Assembly (NCBI RefSeq): GCF_029910215.1
Contig: NZ_CP110396.1
Location: forward strand, 682,001-746,000
Origin: Paraburkholderia sp. D15
Lineage (GTDB): Bacteria > Pseudomonadota > Gammaproteobacteria > Burkholderiales > Burkholderiaceae
Reading direction: 5' to 3'
Length of the DNA: 64,000 nucleotides
Shown here: piece by piece, positions 43,495 through 53,094 of the stretch
Layout of the letters: the number at the start of each line of letters is the position of its first letter
Numbering within the stretch: position 1 is the stretch's first letter
The notes under the pieces: generated by a model
The model's database searches: none
What the model saw: the letters and a program-made list of their open reading frames with translations, nothing else
What the model was told of the DNA's origin: nothing
Position numbers and translations under genes: made by a program

Positions 43495-43852
43495 TCGTGG
43501 CGTGTCGGTCACGCGTAACGCACTCTCCGCCGCCGGCCAGGTGTTCCCGCTGCGCGACATTCTCGGCGTGCAGGTCGTCACCGTGCCGAAGAACCGGGTC
43601 CTGCCGCTGACGATCTCGTCGCTCGGTTTCGTCGGCGCGATCGTCGGCGCGATACTGCGATCGCCGGTAGGCCTCGTGTGCGGCACGATGCTCGTGGTGG
43701 TCGGCTGGCTGACGTGGGCGACGCAGGACATCACTCATCGGCTGATGGTGCAAACCGCGAACGGCGAGCGTGAGGCGTTGATGAGCACCGATCGCGAGTT
43801 CGTCGAGCGCGTGGGCGCGGCGGTCGATGAAGCGAAGAGCGCGGCGCGTTAA
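43475..43852 (+). CDS. DUF6232-like small membrane protein
   Basis: 125 residues. The polar opening METPFNDRGVSVTRNALSA leads into a short beta-like segment (FPLRDILGVQVV), then two hydrophobic helices (about 45-62 and 65-82), then a soluble tail ending VGAAVDEAKSAAR. The layout matches DUF6232. The start ATG lacks a clear ribosome site and overlaps the decayed peptide frame, so translation may be coupled to it. Function unknown. Confidence 0.65.
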   Translation: METPFNDRGVSVTRNALSAAGQVFPLRDILGVQVVTVPKNRVLPLTISSLGFVGAIVGAILRSPVGLVCGTMLVVVGWLTWATQDITHRLMVQTANGEREALMSTDREFVERVGAAVDEAKSAAR

Positions 43853-43970
43853 CACGATTTTGATTCGGCCCACGCAGGCTTTTGCGCGTCGTTAAGACGC
43901 GTGCCGATAGAGTAGGCGCGTATCCACAACGCGCGCCGCCCCGCCACCCTGGCGCATCGGTGCAATCACG

Positions 43971-44306
43971 ATGCACACCTCCGCCGTCACCTCCGGTTTC
44001 GCCACCCCGCGCGCACCGCGCACGACCAGCCGCCGGACCCATCGCGTCGTTCCCCTCGTCATCATCGACGTTACCGTGCCTGGCACATCGTCGGCCGAGG
44101 GACGGCGCGCGCTGCACGCGTCGCTTGGCGACGATCTGCGTCTTTACGTCGTCACCGTCGATCAGCAGAACCAGCGCGTGACGTTTCGCGTCGAGGTCAC
44201 CTCCCGCACGCTCGACGATGTGATCGGCCTGCTGACCACGACGCTCGATCGCGCGACGCTGGGCCGCGCGCAGGATACGGTGATACGGCAGCCGCGCGAT
44301 TGCTGA
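43971..44306 (+). CDS. Hypothetical protein
   Basis: 111 residues. The first 30 are basic and low-complexity; the rest (about 30-100) looks like a compact alpha/beta domain with VVPLVIIDVTVPGTS, LRLYVVTVD and VTFRVEVTSRTLDDVIGLL, a beta-alpha-beta pattern. No signal peptide or membrane helix. No family recognised. A start within the first 30 residues may be wrong; no strong ribosome site was found. Confidence 0.45.
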   Translation: MHTSAVTSGFATPRAPRTTSRRTHRVVPLVIIDVTVPGTSSAEGRRALHASLGDDLRLYVVTVDQQNQRVTFRVEVTSRTLDDVIGLLTTTLDRATLGRAQDTVIRQPRDC

Positions 44307-44548
44307 GCGCCGGCGGCTGACACGCACACCACTCGATTCCGTTGACACATCTTTGCAAGTGCATCCGGACGGCCCTGTAGAGTCGCCGTTCCCGTCAACG
44401 CGTGTCCCCGCCCGCAGGCTCGCCGGCGTCGTGGCTTCATCGCGACGCCACGCGGCTTCACGGCGAAATCGCCGCCCGCGCCGCGCTCTTCGCTGCTCTC
44501 GATGCATGGCCTTCGTCTGGGACTCGCCTATTTTGCAAAGCGTGTTCT

Positions 44549-45721
44549 ATGTCCCCGTCGTTCCTGTTCAACGCGATTGCCGTCTTTCTGCATGGTCGAG
44601 CGAAAGCGAGTCCTCGTGGTTGCCATCACTGTCGCCATCACTATCGCCTTCGCTATCCCCTTCACCGTCCCACGCGCCTTCATCGCGCGGCAGCGCAGCT
44701 CGTCGCCATCATCGGCACGTGTGCCGCGCTGAGCGGCTGCGCCGTCACCTTCCCCACGCCGACACCGCCCGCGTCGACGGCCGCGTTGATCAACGGCGGC
44801 AACGACGGCCTGCTGATCCCGCTGCACGTCGAGCGCGCCGACGAAGATCACGCGCGCCTCGGCCTGCCGGTCCAGCTCGACGGCAAATCGCTGTACGTCG
44901 CGCTCGACACCGGCACGCAGGGCGTACGCGTGGTGAAGTCGACGCTGCCGGGTACCCGCTACCCGAACGCCGGTCCGGTGACGACGCTGCCGCTCGCCAA
45001 CGGCGCGCAAGTCTCGGGCGCGGCCGTTACGTTGTCGCTTGGCATCGCCGGGCTAAAGCCGGCCACGATTACCGCGCAAGCCGTGGACAAAGTCGACTGC
45101 CAGGCCGGGATGCGACGTTGCGTCGGCACGGACGGTTACACCGGCGAGTTCGGCTGGGCGTTCTCCGGCCTGCTTGGCATTGGCGCCGCGCAGCCGGACG
45201 ACAGTTGCTGCACGCAACCGCTGCGGGCCCTGCCCGGCAACGTCGGTCAGCGGTATCTGGTGCACGCGAACTTCGCGAAACCTTATCTGGTGCTCAGCCC
45301 GTCGAACGGGCTCACGAAGGACTACCTGAGCGTGCCGATGGTCGTCGCACCGGACGGCACGGTGCAATGGCCGCGCGGCTGCGTGAACGTCGCCGACAGG
45401 ATGACGTTTTGTGCGCCACTGGTGTTCGCGACCGCCAGCACCGACATGATCCGCATCGAAACGGACAAGGCGCCGAACTGGACCGGCGACGACGACATCG
45501 GCAAGGTGCTCAAGCGCGGCAACTACAACACGGCGGTCGGCTCGGGCAAGTGGGTGCATCGGTATGACGACGCGCAGGTCACGATCGTCAAGGCGAAACC
45601 GGACGCCAACCGTATCGTGATTGGTTTGATGGGCATGCAGAATCTGGACGTGCTGTTCGATTTCCCGCGCCACGAACTGGGTTTGCGCGCGGTAAACGGC
45701 AGCGAAAGCCTCGTCCGGTAA
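44549..45721 (+). CDS. Aspartic-protease-like lipoprotein (DUF3443-like), start uncertain
   Basis: About 390 residues from ATG 44549. The hydrophobic segment LVAIIGTCAALSGC looks like a lipoprotein signal with lipobox LSGC, but it sits more than 50 residues into this frame and no ATG, GTG or TTG lies closer in frame. The intervening part is a His/Arg-rich translation of a 12-bp repeat array. The mature protein has LYVALDTGTQGVRV, a DTG-type motif of retropepsin-like folds, and six Cys that may pair. It resembles DUF3443-type proteins of Burkholderia; activity is unproven. An earlier in-frame ATG exists at 44402. Confidence 0.65.
   Translation: MSPSFLFNAIAVFLHGRAKASPRGCHHCRHHYRLRYPLHRPTRLHRAAAQLVAIIGTCAALSGCAVTFPTPTPPASTAALINGGNDGLLIPLHVERADEDHARLGLPVQLDGKSLYVALDTGTQGVRVVKSTLPGTRYPNAGPVTTLPLANGAQVSGAAVTLSLGIAGLKPATITAQAVDKVDCQAGMRRCVGTDGYTGEFGWAFSGLLGIGAAQPDDSCCTQPLRALPGNVGQRYLVHANFAKPYLVLSPSNGLTKDYLSVPMVVAPDGTVQWPRGCVNVADRMTFCAPLVFATASTDMIRIETDKAPNWTGDDDIGKVLKRGNYNTAVGSGKWVHRYDDAQVTIVKAKPDANRIVIGLMGMQNLDVLFDFPRHELGLRAVNGSESLVR
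44622..44669. repeat. 12-bp tandem repeat, four copies, in the 5' part of the lipoprotein gene
   Basis: Units GCCATCACTGTC, GCCATCACTATC, GCCTTCGCTATC and CCCTTCACCGTC follow from 44622. In another frame they read as a hydrophobic segment (VAITVAITIAFAIPFTV), which looks like a membrane segment; in the lipoprotein's own frame they read as a His/Arg-rich stretch. Confidence 0.85.
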
Positions 45722-45754
45722 ACGCGCACGATGACGTCGATCCGGACAGCTCAT

Positions 45755-46029
45755 AGCGACTACGCCGATTTCATCGCGCTCGATGAATCGAGCATCTTAA
45801 GTGCGCGGGCGACAACCGTTCAGGTATCCAATACGAATTCGACGTGGTGGTCTGCGACAAGCAAGCGAATTCGGAAGGGTTGCATTTGTGCGACTTGATG
45901 GCGCGCCCGATTGGGCTCTCGGTGCTTCGTCCCGATCAGGCCAATCGCGCGTATCAGATTCTGGAGAAGAAGTTTTTTACGGGGTCATCCGGTACCGTTC
46001 TGGGTAACGGCTTGAAAATCTTCCCCTAG
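45755..46029 (+). pseudogene. DUF3800 domain gene remnant with internal deletion
   Basis: The 5' piece encodes SDYADFIALDES, the DUF3800 N-terminal active-site strand. At about 45795 the frame shifts, and the rest encodes FDVVVCDKQANSEGLHLCDL followed by ARPIGLSVLRPDQ and GLKIFP, the family C-terminus, ending at TAG 46027-46029. The whole middle (some 150 or more residues) is missing. DUF3800 genes are often in mobile or defence islands, so this is probably a scar of a lost accessory gene. Confidence 0.7.
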
Positions 46030-46188
46030 AAAAGCGAAAGGCCCCAAAGTAGTCTCTGGAGCCTAGCGCCGGCCGCGTAGTCGCAACCCATTTGTCTAGC
46101 AACCATAGCGTGGCGAATGGGAGCGCGTCAAGCATGCGCCACGTGACGCTTCATCCCACTGCCAGCATCAACCGCGCAAGTTCACCCC

Positions 46189-48642
46189 TCACTTGATTTC
46201 GAGCGGATTCACATGCCAGATCTCGCGCGCATATTCGCCGATGGTGCGATCCGACGAAAACTGCCCCATACCCGCGACGTTTTCAATCGCGCTTTCCGCC
46301 CACGCGCGTTTGTCGACAAAGCGTGCATCGACTTCGTCCTGCGCTTTCGCGAACGCCGCGAAATCGGCCAGCACCATGTAGTGATCGCCCCAATCCACCA
46401 GCGTGTGGAAAATGTCGGAAAAGCGCAGCGGATCGTCCGGCGAGAAAAAGCCCGTGCGAATCTGGTCCAGCGCCATGCGCAATTCCGCGTTCTCTTCGTA
46501 GATCTGCCGTGGCCGGTAGCCGGTCGCGCGCAGGCTATCCACCTCATCAGCGGTATGGCCGAAGATGAAGATGTTCTCGCGTCCCACCGCGTCGCAGATT
46601 TCGATGTTGGCGCCGTCCATCGTGCCGATCGTCAACGCGCCGTTCAGCGCGAGCTTCATGTTGCCCGTGCCCGACGCCTCCGTCCCCGCCATCGAAATCT
46701 GCTCGGACAGATCGGCCGCCGGAATGATCAGCTCGGCCACGCTCACGCCATAGTTCGGCACGAACACCACCTTCAGACGATCGCCGATCAGCGGATCGTG
46801 ATTGACCTTCTGACTGACATCGCCGATCAGCTTGATGATCGTCTTCGCCATCCGGTACGCGGACGCGGCCTTGCCGGCGAACATCACCACGCGCGGCACC
46901 CAGTCGCGTTCCGGATTCTCGCGAATCTGGTTGTAACGCACGATCACATGCAGCACGTTCAGCAATTGCCGCTTGTACTCGTGAATGCGCTTGACCTGTA
47001 GATCGAACAACGCATCCGGATCGAAGTGCAGTTTCGTATGCTGCGCGAGCCGCTGCCCGAGACGGATCTTGTTCTGCCGCTTCGCCTCGCGGAAAGCATC
47101 GATGAATCCGCTGTCGTTGCGCAGCGCGCGCAGCTGTTCCAGTTCGAACAGATCGCTGCGCCAATGCTTGCCGATCTGCTGATCGATCAGCGACGACAGC
47201 GACGGACTCGCCTGCGCAAGCCAGCGGCGCGGCGTGATGCCGTTCGTCATGTTGGTGAAGCGCTCCGGATAGATGCGCGCGAAATCCGCGAAGATGTCAC
47301 GCGTCATCAACTGCGAATGCAGCTTGGACACGCCATTCACCTTGTGGCTCGCGACGATCGCCAGATACGCCATGCGCACGCGCCGCTGCCCATATTCGTC
47401 GACGAGCGAAATGCGGCGGATCATCTCGCCGTCGTGACCCGACTGCTCGCTGACGTGCTTGAGAAACTGCGCGTTGATCTCGAAGATGATTTCGAGGTGA
47501 CGCGGCAGCAAGCGCGCGAGCATCTCCACGTCCCACGTTTCGAGCGCTTCGGGCATCAGCGTGTGATTCGTGTACGAGAAAATTTTCGTCACATGCGACC
47601 ACGCCTTGTCCCACGGCAGATGATGCACGTCCACCAGCAGACGCATCAGCTCGGGAATCGCCAGCACGGGGTGCGTGTCGTTCAGATGCACCGCCACCTT
47701 CTCCGAGAAGCGGCCGAACGTGCTGTGCGTGCGCTGGTAGCGGCGGATCAAATCCTGCATGGTCGCCGACACGAAGAAGTATTCCTGGCGCAGCCGCAGT
47801 TCGCGGCCGGCCGGCGTCGAGTCGTCCGGGTACAGCAGGCGCGACACGTTCTCCGACATGTTCTTGGTGTCGACCGCGTTGCGGTAGTCGCCGCGGTTGA
47901 ACGCGCCGAGATCGAGTTCCTCGGTGGCACGCGCCGACCACAGACGCAGCGTGTTGGTCGCGTCGGTCGCGTAGCCGGGAATCACGGTGTCGTACGCGGT
48001 CGCGTTCACATGCTGCGTGTCGATCCACTCGACATGCTCGCCACGCTGCACCGTGCGGCCGCCGAAGTGCACCATGTACTTGATCTCGGGCCGCGGAAAT
48101 TCCCACGGATTGCCCGCGCGCAGCCAGTAGTCGGGCGCTTCGACCTGCTCGCCGTCGACGATCTCCTGGCGGAACATCCCGTACTCGTAGCGGATGCCGT
48201 AGCCGAAGCCCGGAATGCCCAGCGTCGCCATCGAATCGAGGAAACAGGCCGCGAGCCGGCCGAGGCCGCCGTTGCCGAGCGCGGCATCGGGCTCGATATT
48301 GATCAGCATGTCCATGTCGACGCCGAGGCTGGCCAGCGCCTCCTTCATCTGATCGTGGATGCCGAGTGCCAGCAATGCATTCGTAAACGTCCGGCCGATC
48401 AGGAACTCCATCGACAGGTAATAGACGCGCTTGACGTCCTGTTCGTATTGCAGGCGCGTGGTCTTCATCCAGCGCGCGACCAGCCGGTCGCGCACCGCAA
48501 GCGCGGCGGCGTGCAGCCAGTCGTGCGGATGCGCGGTGACGGCGTCCTTGCCGACGCCGTACATCATGCGATTGGAAATTGAGCGCCGTAGCGCGTCGAC
48601 GGTACTGTTGAGCTGGTCGAATTCCAGATCGACGGTTGTCAT
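46189..48642 (-). CDS. glgP: Glycogen/starch/alpha-glucan phosphorylase
   Basis: 817 residues, the full family length. The N-terminal half has YYLSMEFLIGRTFTNALL and the PDAALGNGGLGRLAACFLDS motif. The PLP-binding lysine is in the EASGTGNMKLALNGAL signature near the C-terminus, followed by GTMDGANIEI. The enzyme releases glucose 1-phosphate from glycogen. It stands alone here: no glgA, glgB or glgC is adjacent, unlike the usual operon. The ATG at 48642 is preceded by a GGAGG-type site. Confidence 0.96.
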   Translation of the reverse strand: MTTVDLEFDQLNSTVDALRRSISNRMMYGVGKDAVTAHPHDWLHAAALAVRDRLVARWMKTTRLQYEQDVKRVYYLSMEFLIGRTFTNALLALGIHDQMKEALASLGVDMDMLINIEPDAALGNGGLGRLAACFLDSMATLGIPGFGYGIRYEYGMFRQEIVDGEQVEAPDYWLRAGNPWEFPRPEIKYMVHFGGRTVQRGEHVEWIDTQHVNATAYDTVIPGYATDATNTLRLWSARATEELDLGAFNRGDYRNAVDTKNMSENVSRLLYPDDSTPAGRELRLRQEYFFVSATMQDLIRRYQRTHSTFGRFSEKVAVHLNDTHPVLAIPELMRLLVDVHHLPWDKAWSHVTKIFSYTNHTLMPEALETWDVEMLARLLPRHLEIIFEINAQFLKHVSEQSGHDGEMIRRISLVDEYGQRRVRMAYLAIVASHKVNGVSKLHSQLMTRDIFADFARIYPERFTNMTNGITPRRWLAQASPSLSSLIDQQIGKHWRSDLFELEQLRALRNDSGFIDAFREAKRQNKIRLGQRLAQHTKLHFDPDALFDLQVKRIHEYKRQLLNVLHVIVRYNQIRENPERDWVPRVVMFAGKAASAYRMAKTIIKLIGDVSQKVNHDPLIGDRLKVVFVPNYGVSVAELIIPAADLSEQISMAGTEASGTGNMKLALNGALTIGTMDGANIEICDAVGRENIFIFGHTADEVDSLRATGYRPRQIYEENAELRMALDQIRTGFFSPDDPLRFSDIFHTLVDWGDHYMVLADFAAFAKAQDEVDARFVDKRAWAESAIENVAGMGQFSSDRTIGEYAREIWHVNPLEIK

Positions 48643-49253
48643 CGAAGCCTCCGGTTAAGAGCGACGCGACAGGCGCGAACCGCACAGGTGACGGACGGGA
48701 GGCGCGTGCCGGTCAGGCGGGTTAAGAAACAGAGTAGGACATTTTACGGCCACCGGACACCGGCGAACGCGAGCGGAACCAGACGCACATGCCATGCCCG
48801 ACGCTGCACGTTGCGATGCGGGTTATGCGCACGCGGGCGGTGCATGCCGCGATGGGCGGGCACTGCCCGCGTGCATGAACTCGCCAATCGGGCGAGCGTG
48901 CGGCGATCGTAAAGAATCTGAACGTGATTCAAGGTCATGACGAAGGTCACGAATGTCGTGCCTCGTCGGCCCATTATTTTTTCTACGCATGACGTGCGGA
49001 TGAAGCAGTGGGTCCATCGGATGCGTGGTCAAATCGGCTCGCCTCATCTGCGCAACAGGTGAATGGAAAGCGTTGTGACAGCGCAAGCGCCGCGCAGTTC
49101 GGAGACGCGTGACGGGGCTGACCGTTAGTTGCCTTGAGACTGACGCGAGACGTACGCCTGAAGGCGCATCGCCCGCCCGCTCGTCAGCACGTTTTCCATG
49201 TCTCTGTAACAATTCACCGGACCACCCCATCGACTATCCCGACGAGCACCGCG
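48643..49253. other. Intergenic region, about 610 bp
   Basis: Divergent gap between glgP and a DHA2 transporter gene. I see a GCGGGCACTGCCCGC inverted repeat at about 48850-48870 and a TTCAAGGTCATGACGAAGGTCAC stretch (about 48928-48953) with repeated AAGGTCA, a possible operator. No protein frame with homology and no RNA gene was recognised. Confidence 0.5.
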
Positions 49254-50663
49254 TTGTCCGACAAACCCAGCATCCCCTTCCCCGCCGACGGCCCGATGTC
49301 CGCCGCCAACCGCCGCGCGATGGCCGCGATCATGCTCGCGGTCGCGCTCGCCACGCTCGACACCGCGATCGCCAACACCGCGCTGCCCGCGATCGCGGCG
49401 GATCTGCACGCAGCGCCGGCGGCGTCGGTGTGGATCATCAACGCATACCAGCTCGCCATGGTCGCGACGCTGCTGCCGCTCGCCGCGCTCGGCGACATCG
49501 TCGGGCACCGGCGCATCTATATCGGCGGGATCGCGCTGTTCACGCTGGCGTCGCTCGCCTGCTCGCTCGCCTCGACCCTGCCGATGCTCGCCGCCGCGCG
49601 CGTGCTGCAGGGCCTCGGCGCGAGCGCGATCATGAGCGTGAATACCGCGCTGATCCGCTTCCTGTACCCGCCGCATCGGCTGGGACGCGGGCTCGGCACC
49701 AATGCGCTGATCGTCGGCGTGTCGTTCGCGGTGGGACCGACGGTGGCGTCGCTGATTCTTTCCGTCGCCACGTGGCCGTGGCTGTTCGCGGTGAACGTGC
49801 CGCTCGGTCTGCTGGCGCTGACCTTCGCGTGGCCCGCGCTGCCGCACACCGAGCGCGGCACGCATCAGTTCGATCCCGTCGCCGCGCTGCTCAATGTGAT
49901 CACGTTCGCCGCGCTGATCTTCGCGCTCGGCGAGGCGGCGCAGCGCGAGCCGGTGCAGTGGGTGCTGTGCGCGGCGGCGGTCGCGCTGGTGTTCGGGCTG
50001 CTGCTGATCCGCCGCGAAGCAGGCCACCCGGCGCCGATGCTGCCCGTCGATCTGTTCAAGCGGCCGGTGTTCGCGCTGTCGGCGGTGACCGCGGTGTGCT
50101 CGTTCGCCGCGCAGGGCCTCGCGTTCGTGTCGCTGCCGTTCTACTTCGAGGACGTGCTGCATCGCAGCCAGGTGGAAACGGGCTTTCTGATGACGCCGTG
50201 GCCGGTCGTCGTGGCGCTCGCCGCGCCGCTGGCGGGCAGGTTGTCGGATCGCTATCCGCCGGGTTTGCTCGGCGCGATCGGGCTGGCGGTGATGTCGGCG
50301 GGTATGGCGTCGCTGGCGCTGCTGCCGGCGCATCCGCATGTGCTCGACATCGGCATTCGCATGGCGATTTGCGGCGCGGGCTTCGGCTTCTTCCAGTCGC
50401 CGAATCTGAAGGCGCTGATGGCGAGCGCGCCGCCGGAGCGCAGCGGCGGCGCAAGCGGCATCGTCGCGACCGCGCGGCTGCTTGGGCAAACCACCGGCGC
50501 GGCGCTGGTCGCGTTGAGCTTCGGCATCGCGGGCCGGCATGGTCCGACGCTGGCGCTCGGCGCCGGCGCTTTCTTCGCAGGCGCCGCGAGTCTGGCGAGC
50601 GGCTTGCGATTGCTGGCGCCGTCGCATCGGGCCGGGACGCCGGCGAAAGCGGCCGTGAAATGA
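49254..50663 (+). CDS. MFS transporter, DHA2 (14-TM) drug-efflux family
   Basis: 469 residues from TTG 49254; alternatives are ATG 49296 and the long frame from 49134. The helix 1 motif LATLDTAIANTALPAIAADL and the following VWIINAYQLAMVATLLPLAALGDIVGHRRIY (about 55-85) are the DHA2 signature, as in MdtD/EmrB. Motif C-like GVSFAVGPTVASLI is in helix 5. The pattern fits a proton-driven exporter of drugs or metabolites. No fusion-protein or outer-membrane partner genes are adjacent. Confidence 0.88.
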   Translation: MSDKPSIPFPADGPMSAANRRAMAAIMLAVALATLDTAIANTALPAIAADLHAAPAASVWIINAYQLAMVATLLPLAALGDIVGHRRIYIGGIALFTLASLACSLASTLPMLAAARVLQGLGASAIMSVNTALIRFLYPPHRLGRGLGTNALIVGVSFAVGPTVASLILSVATWPWLFAVNVPLGLLALTFAWPALPHTERGTHQFDPVAALLNVITFAALIFALGEAAQREPVQWVLCAAAVALVFGLLLIRREAGHPAPMLPVDLFKRPVFALSAVTAVCSFAAQGLAFVSLPFYFEDVLHRSQVETGFLMTPWPVVVALAAPLAGRLSDRYPPGLLGAIGLAVMSAGMASLALLPAHPHVLDIGIRMAICGAGFGFFQSPNLKALMASAPPERSGGASGIVATARLLGQTTGAALVALSFGIAGRHGPTLALGAGAFFAGAASLASGLRLLAPSHRAGTPAKAAVK

Positions 50664-50695
50664 AGCCGGAATGCGGCGACCAGGTTGCCCCTTGA

Positions 50696-50739
50696 AACGC
50701 AAACGGGCGCGCTGCGAAAACAGCGCGCCCGTTTGCGTT
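50696..50739. terminator. Long bidirectional intrinsic terminator
   Basis: A 19-bp perfect stem: AACGCAAACGGGCGCGCTG (50696-50714) pairs with its complement ending at 50739, around a CGAAAA loop. It sits between convergent genes (transporter + and threonine aldolase -). There is no long T-run, but the stem is very stable. Confidence 0.88.
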
Positions 50740-50791
50740 ATACGGCGATGCGATTTGATGCGATCGATGAGCGACCGGTCCGCTCATCCGC

Positions 50792-51799
50792 CTAGTTCGC
50801 GGCGAAATACCCCTTCACCGCGCCGATGAACGTATCGATATCCGCGCGCGACACGTCCTTGTGCGTGACGAAGCGCGACGCGTACAGCATCTGCGTGAGA
50901 ATGCCGCGTTCCTTGAGCCACGCTTCGAGCGGCGCGCAATGCTGCTGCGGAAACTGCGCGAACACCATGTTGGTCGCGACCGACTGCACCTTCACTCCGC
51001 CAATGCCCTCCAGCCCCGCCGCCAGATGCGCGGCGTGCGCATGGTCGTCGGCGAGACGCTCGACGTTGTGATCGAGCGCATACAGACACGCGGCCGCCAG
51101 CACCCCGGCCTGCCGCATGCCGCCGCCCAGCACCTTGCGCCAGCGGTGCGCAACGTCGATCAGCGCCTTGCTGCCGACCAGCACTGATCCGACCGGCGCG
51201 CCCAGCCCCTTCGAGAAGCACACCGACACGGAATCGAACGGCGCGCACAACGCCGCGACCGGCGTGCCCGACGCGACGGCCGCGTTGTAGACGCGCGCGC
51301 CGTCGAGGTGCGCCGAGAGTCCGTGACGACGCGCGAGCTGCACGGCTTCGTCGACGTAAGCCGCCGGCAGCACCTTCCCGCCAATGGTGTTCTCCAGCGC
51401 CAGCAGCCGCGTGCGGGCGAAGTGGTCGTCGATCGGCTTGATCGCGGCGGAGATTTTCTCGAGCGGAATCGAACCGTCCGGCGCGTTTTCGAGCGGCTGC
51501 GGCTGGATGCTGCCCAGCACCGCCGCGCCGCCGCCTTCGTATTTGTAGGTATGCGCCAGCTGGCCGACGATGTATTCGTCGCCACGCGCGCAGTGCGCCA
51601 TCAACGCGGCCAGATTGCTTTGCGTGCCGCTTGGGAAGAACAGGCCTGCTTCCTTGCCGGTGCGCTCGGCGAGCGTGGCCTGCAGACGCAGCACGGTGGG
51701 GTCGTCGCCCCAGACGTCGTCGCCGACTTCGGCGGCCGACATGGCCGCGAGCATCGCCGGGGTCGGACGGGTTACGGTATCGCTGCGCAAATCGATCAT
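50792..51799 (-). CDS. ltaE: Low-specificity L-threonine aldolase
   Basis: 335 residues from ATG 51799, giving [13 protein letters not shown], the conserved opening. PLP enzyme features are [36 protein letters not shown] and the PLP lysine in [13 protein letters not shown]. It cleaves L-threonine and allo-threonine to glycine and acetaldehyde. Upstream codons to 51898 have no homology and were excluded. No obvious operon partner. Confidence 0.95.
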   Translation of the reverse strand: MIDLRSDTVTRPTPAMLAAMSAAEVGDDVWGDDPTVLRLQATLAERTGKEAGLFFPSGTQSNLAALMAHCARGDEYIVGQLAHTYKYEGGGAAVLGSIQPQPLENAPDGSIPLEKISAAIKPIDDHFARTRLLALENTIGGKVLPAAYVDEAVQLARRHGLSAHLDGARVYNAAVASGTPVAALCAPFDSVSVCFSKGLGAPVGSVLVGSKALIDVAHRWRKVLGGGMRQAGVLAAACLYALDHNVERLADDHAHAAHLAAGLEGIGGVKVQSVATNMVFAQFPQQHCAPLEAWLKERGILTQMLYASRFVTHKDVSRADIDTFIGAVKGYFAAN

Positions 51800-51981
51800 G
51801 GTGTGTCCCTGTGCGTCTCGTCTATGGATGACAGCCTGTGCCAGACGGCGGCGACGGAGCAATGCGACGCCGGCTGGTGAGCCACACAGTGTATTCAATT
51901 CAGGCGGCGCTGAGAAACGCCGTTCAAAATCCGCGCCGCCTGAGATCAGGCCGAACTCAGCCTGAGTTCAGCCGCCCGGCG

Positions 51982-52779
51982 TCATCCGCCCGACTTCGGC
52001 AGCCATGCGAGCGGATCGACCGGCTGGCCGTTCTGACGCACCTCGAACTGGATCGACGCGACGCCGCGGCTATCCACCCCCACTTCGCCGATGGTCTGCC
52101 CTTGCGCGACCGCGTCGCCTTCCTTGACGAGCAACGTGCTGTTCTGACCGTACGCGGTGATCAGCGAATCGTCGTGCTTGATGATGATGAGCGGCCCATA
52201 CGCCTCGATGCCGCTGCCTGCGTACACCACGCGACCGGTGGCGGCCGCCTTGACCGGATCGCCCGGCCGGCCGCCGATCACGATACCGTTCGATTTGCCC
52301 GGCGCGAAATTCTTCAGGATCGGCCCGCGCAACGGCCATTGCAATACGCCCGGCTGCGGCCCCGCCGACGCGACGGACGGATTCGGCGTCCCATTCGGCA
52401 CCGCCTGCGCCGAGGCGCCCGGCGCGCCGTTCTGGCCGATGCCGACCGGCGGCGTGACGACGCTGCCGGAGGCCATCGGCGGCGACACTCGCAGCACTTC
52501 GCCGGGGCTGACCGCGGCGTTGATCGGCAGACCGTTCCACGACGCGATGTCCTGCGTCTTGCGGCCATACGCCGACGCGATGGCGGGCAGCGTATCGCCG
52601 GGGTTCACCCGGTAGAAACCGGCCGGTACGGGAACCGTGTTGAGGGTTGTCGGACGGGAGGGCGCGCTGCTGTAGAACGGCGTGCTGTCCCACGGCATCG
52701 TGGTGCAACCGCCGAACAGCAAGCCCAGCGCGGCTGCGGCCAGCAACCGTGATCCCGTCAAAGGCCATTCTCTTGTCAT
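51982..52779 (-). CDS. LysM / M23-fold lipoprotein, degenerate active site (NlpD-like)
   Basis: 265 residues. The lipoprotein signal ends in lipobox FGGC. A LysM domain (about 55-100) contains YRVNPGDTLPAIASAYG, then a Pro/Ala-rich linker, then a C-terminal LytM/M23 fold (about 150-262). The zinc ligands are missing: the usual H-x-G-x-D stretch reads GIVIGGRPGDPV and the usual HxH motif reads KHDDSLITAYGQN. It therefore probably activates an amidase rather than cutting peptidoglycan itself, as for NlpD/EnvC. Confidence 0.9.
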   Translation of the reverse strand: MTREWPLTGSRLLAAAALGLLFGGCTTMPWDSTPFYSSAPSRPTTLNTVPVPAGFYRVNPGDTLPAIASAYGRKTQDIASWNGLPINAAVSPGEVLRVSPPMASGSVVTPPVGIGQNGAPGASAQAVPNGTPNPSVASAGPQPGVLQWPLRGPILKNFAPGKSNGIVIGGRPGDPVKAAATGRVVYAGSGIEAYGPLIIIKHDDSLITAYGQNSTLLVKEGDAVAQGQTIGEVGVDSRGVASIQFEVRQNGQPVDPLAWLPKSGG

Positions 52780-53094
52780 GTGATTTTCCTCGACACTCTG
52801 GTTCAATCGGATTCAATCAGCCCCAAGCATTTGCCATGCCGCGAGCGGCGCCCTTCCGGCGACGGTCGAAGCACGCTGGACACCGGACGGCACGGCATTT
52901 TTGCGCTGGCCCTATTATAGGTCCGGCGGCCGGCGGAGACCGTCGGCGAGGCGGCGCCGGTCGGCCCAGTGGCGCTTTGACGCTATGCTTTCCGATTCAT
53001 GTGACCATTGAAACCACGCGGCCCTCACCTATACTCAGTCAACCTGCGCGCAGCGCGCCGAACGACCATGCCTGGAACCTGCGAGGAGTTGGGG
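52780..53094. other. Intergenic region, 315 bp
   Basis: Divergent gap between the LysM/M23 lipoprotein and a small plus-strand gene. It contains both promoters and a GC-rich tract (GGCGGCCGGCGG) at about 52925. No further gene seen. Confidence 0.5.
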
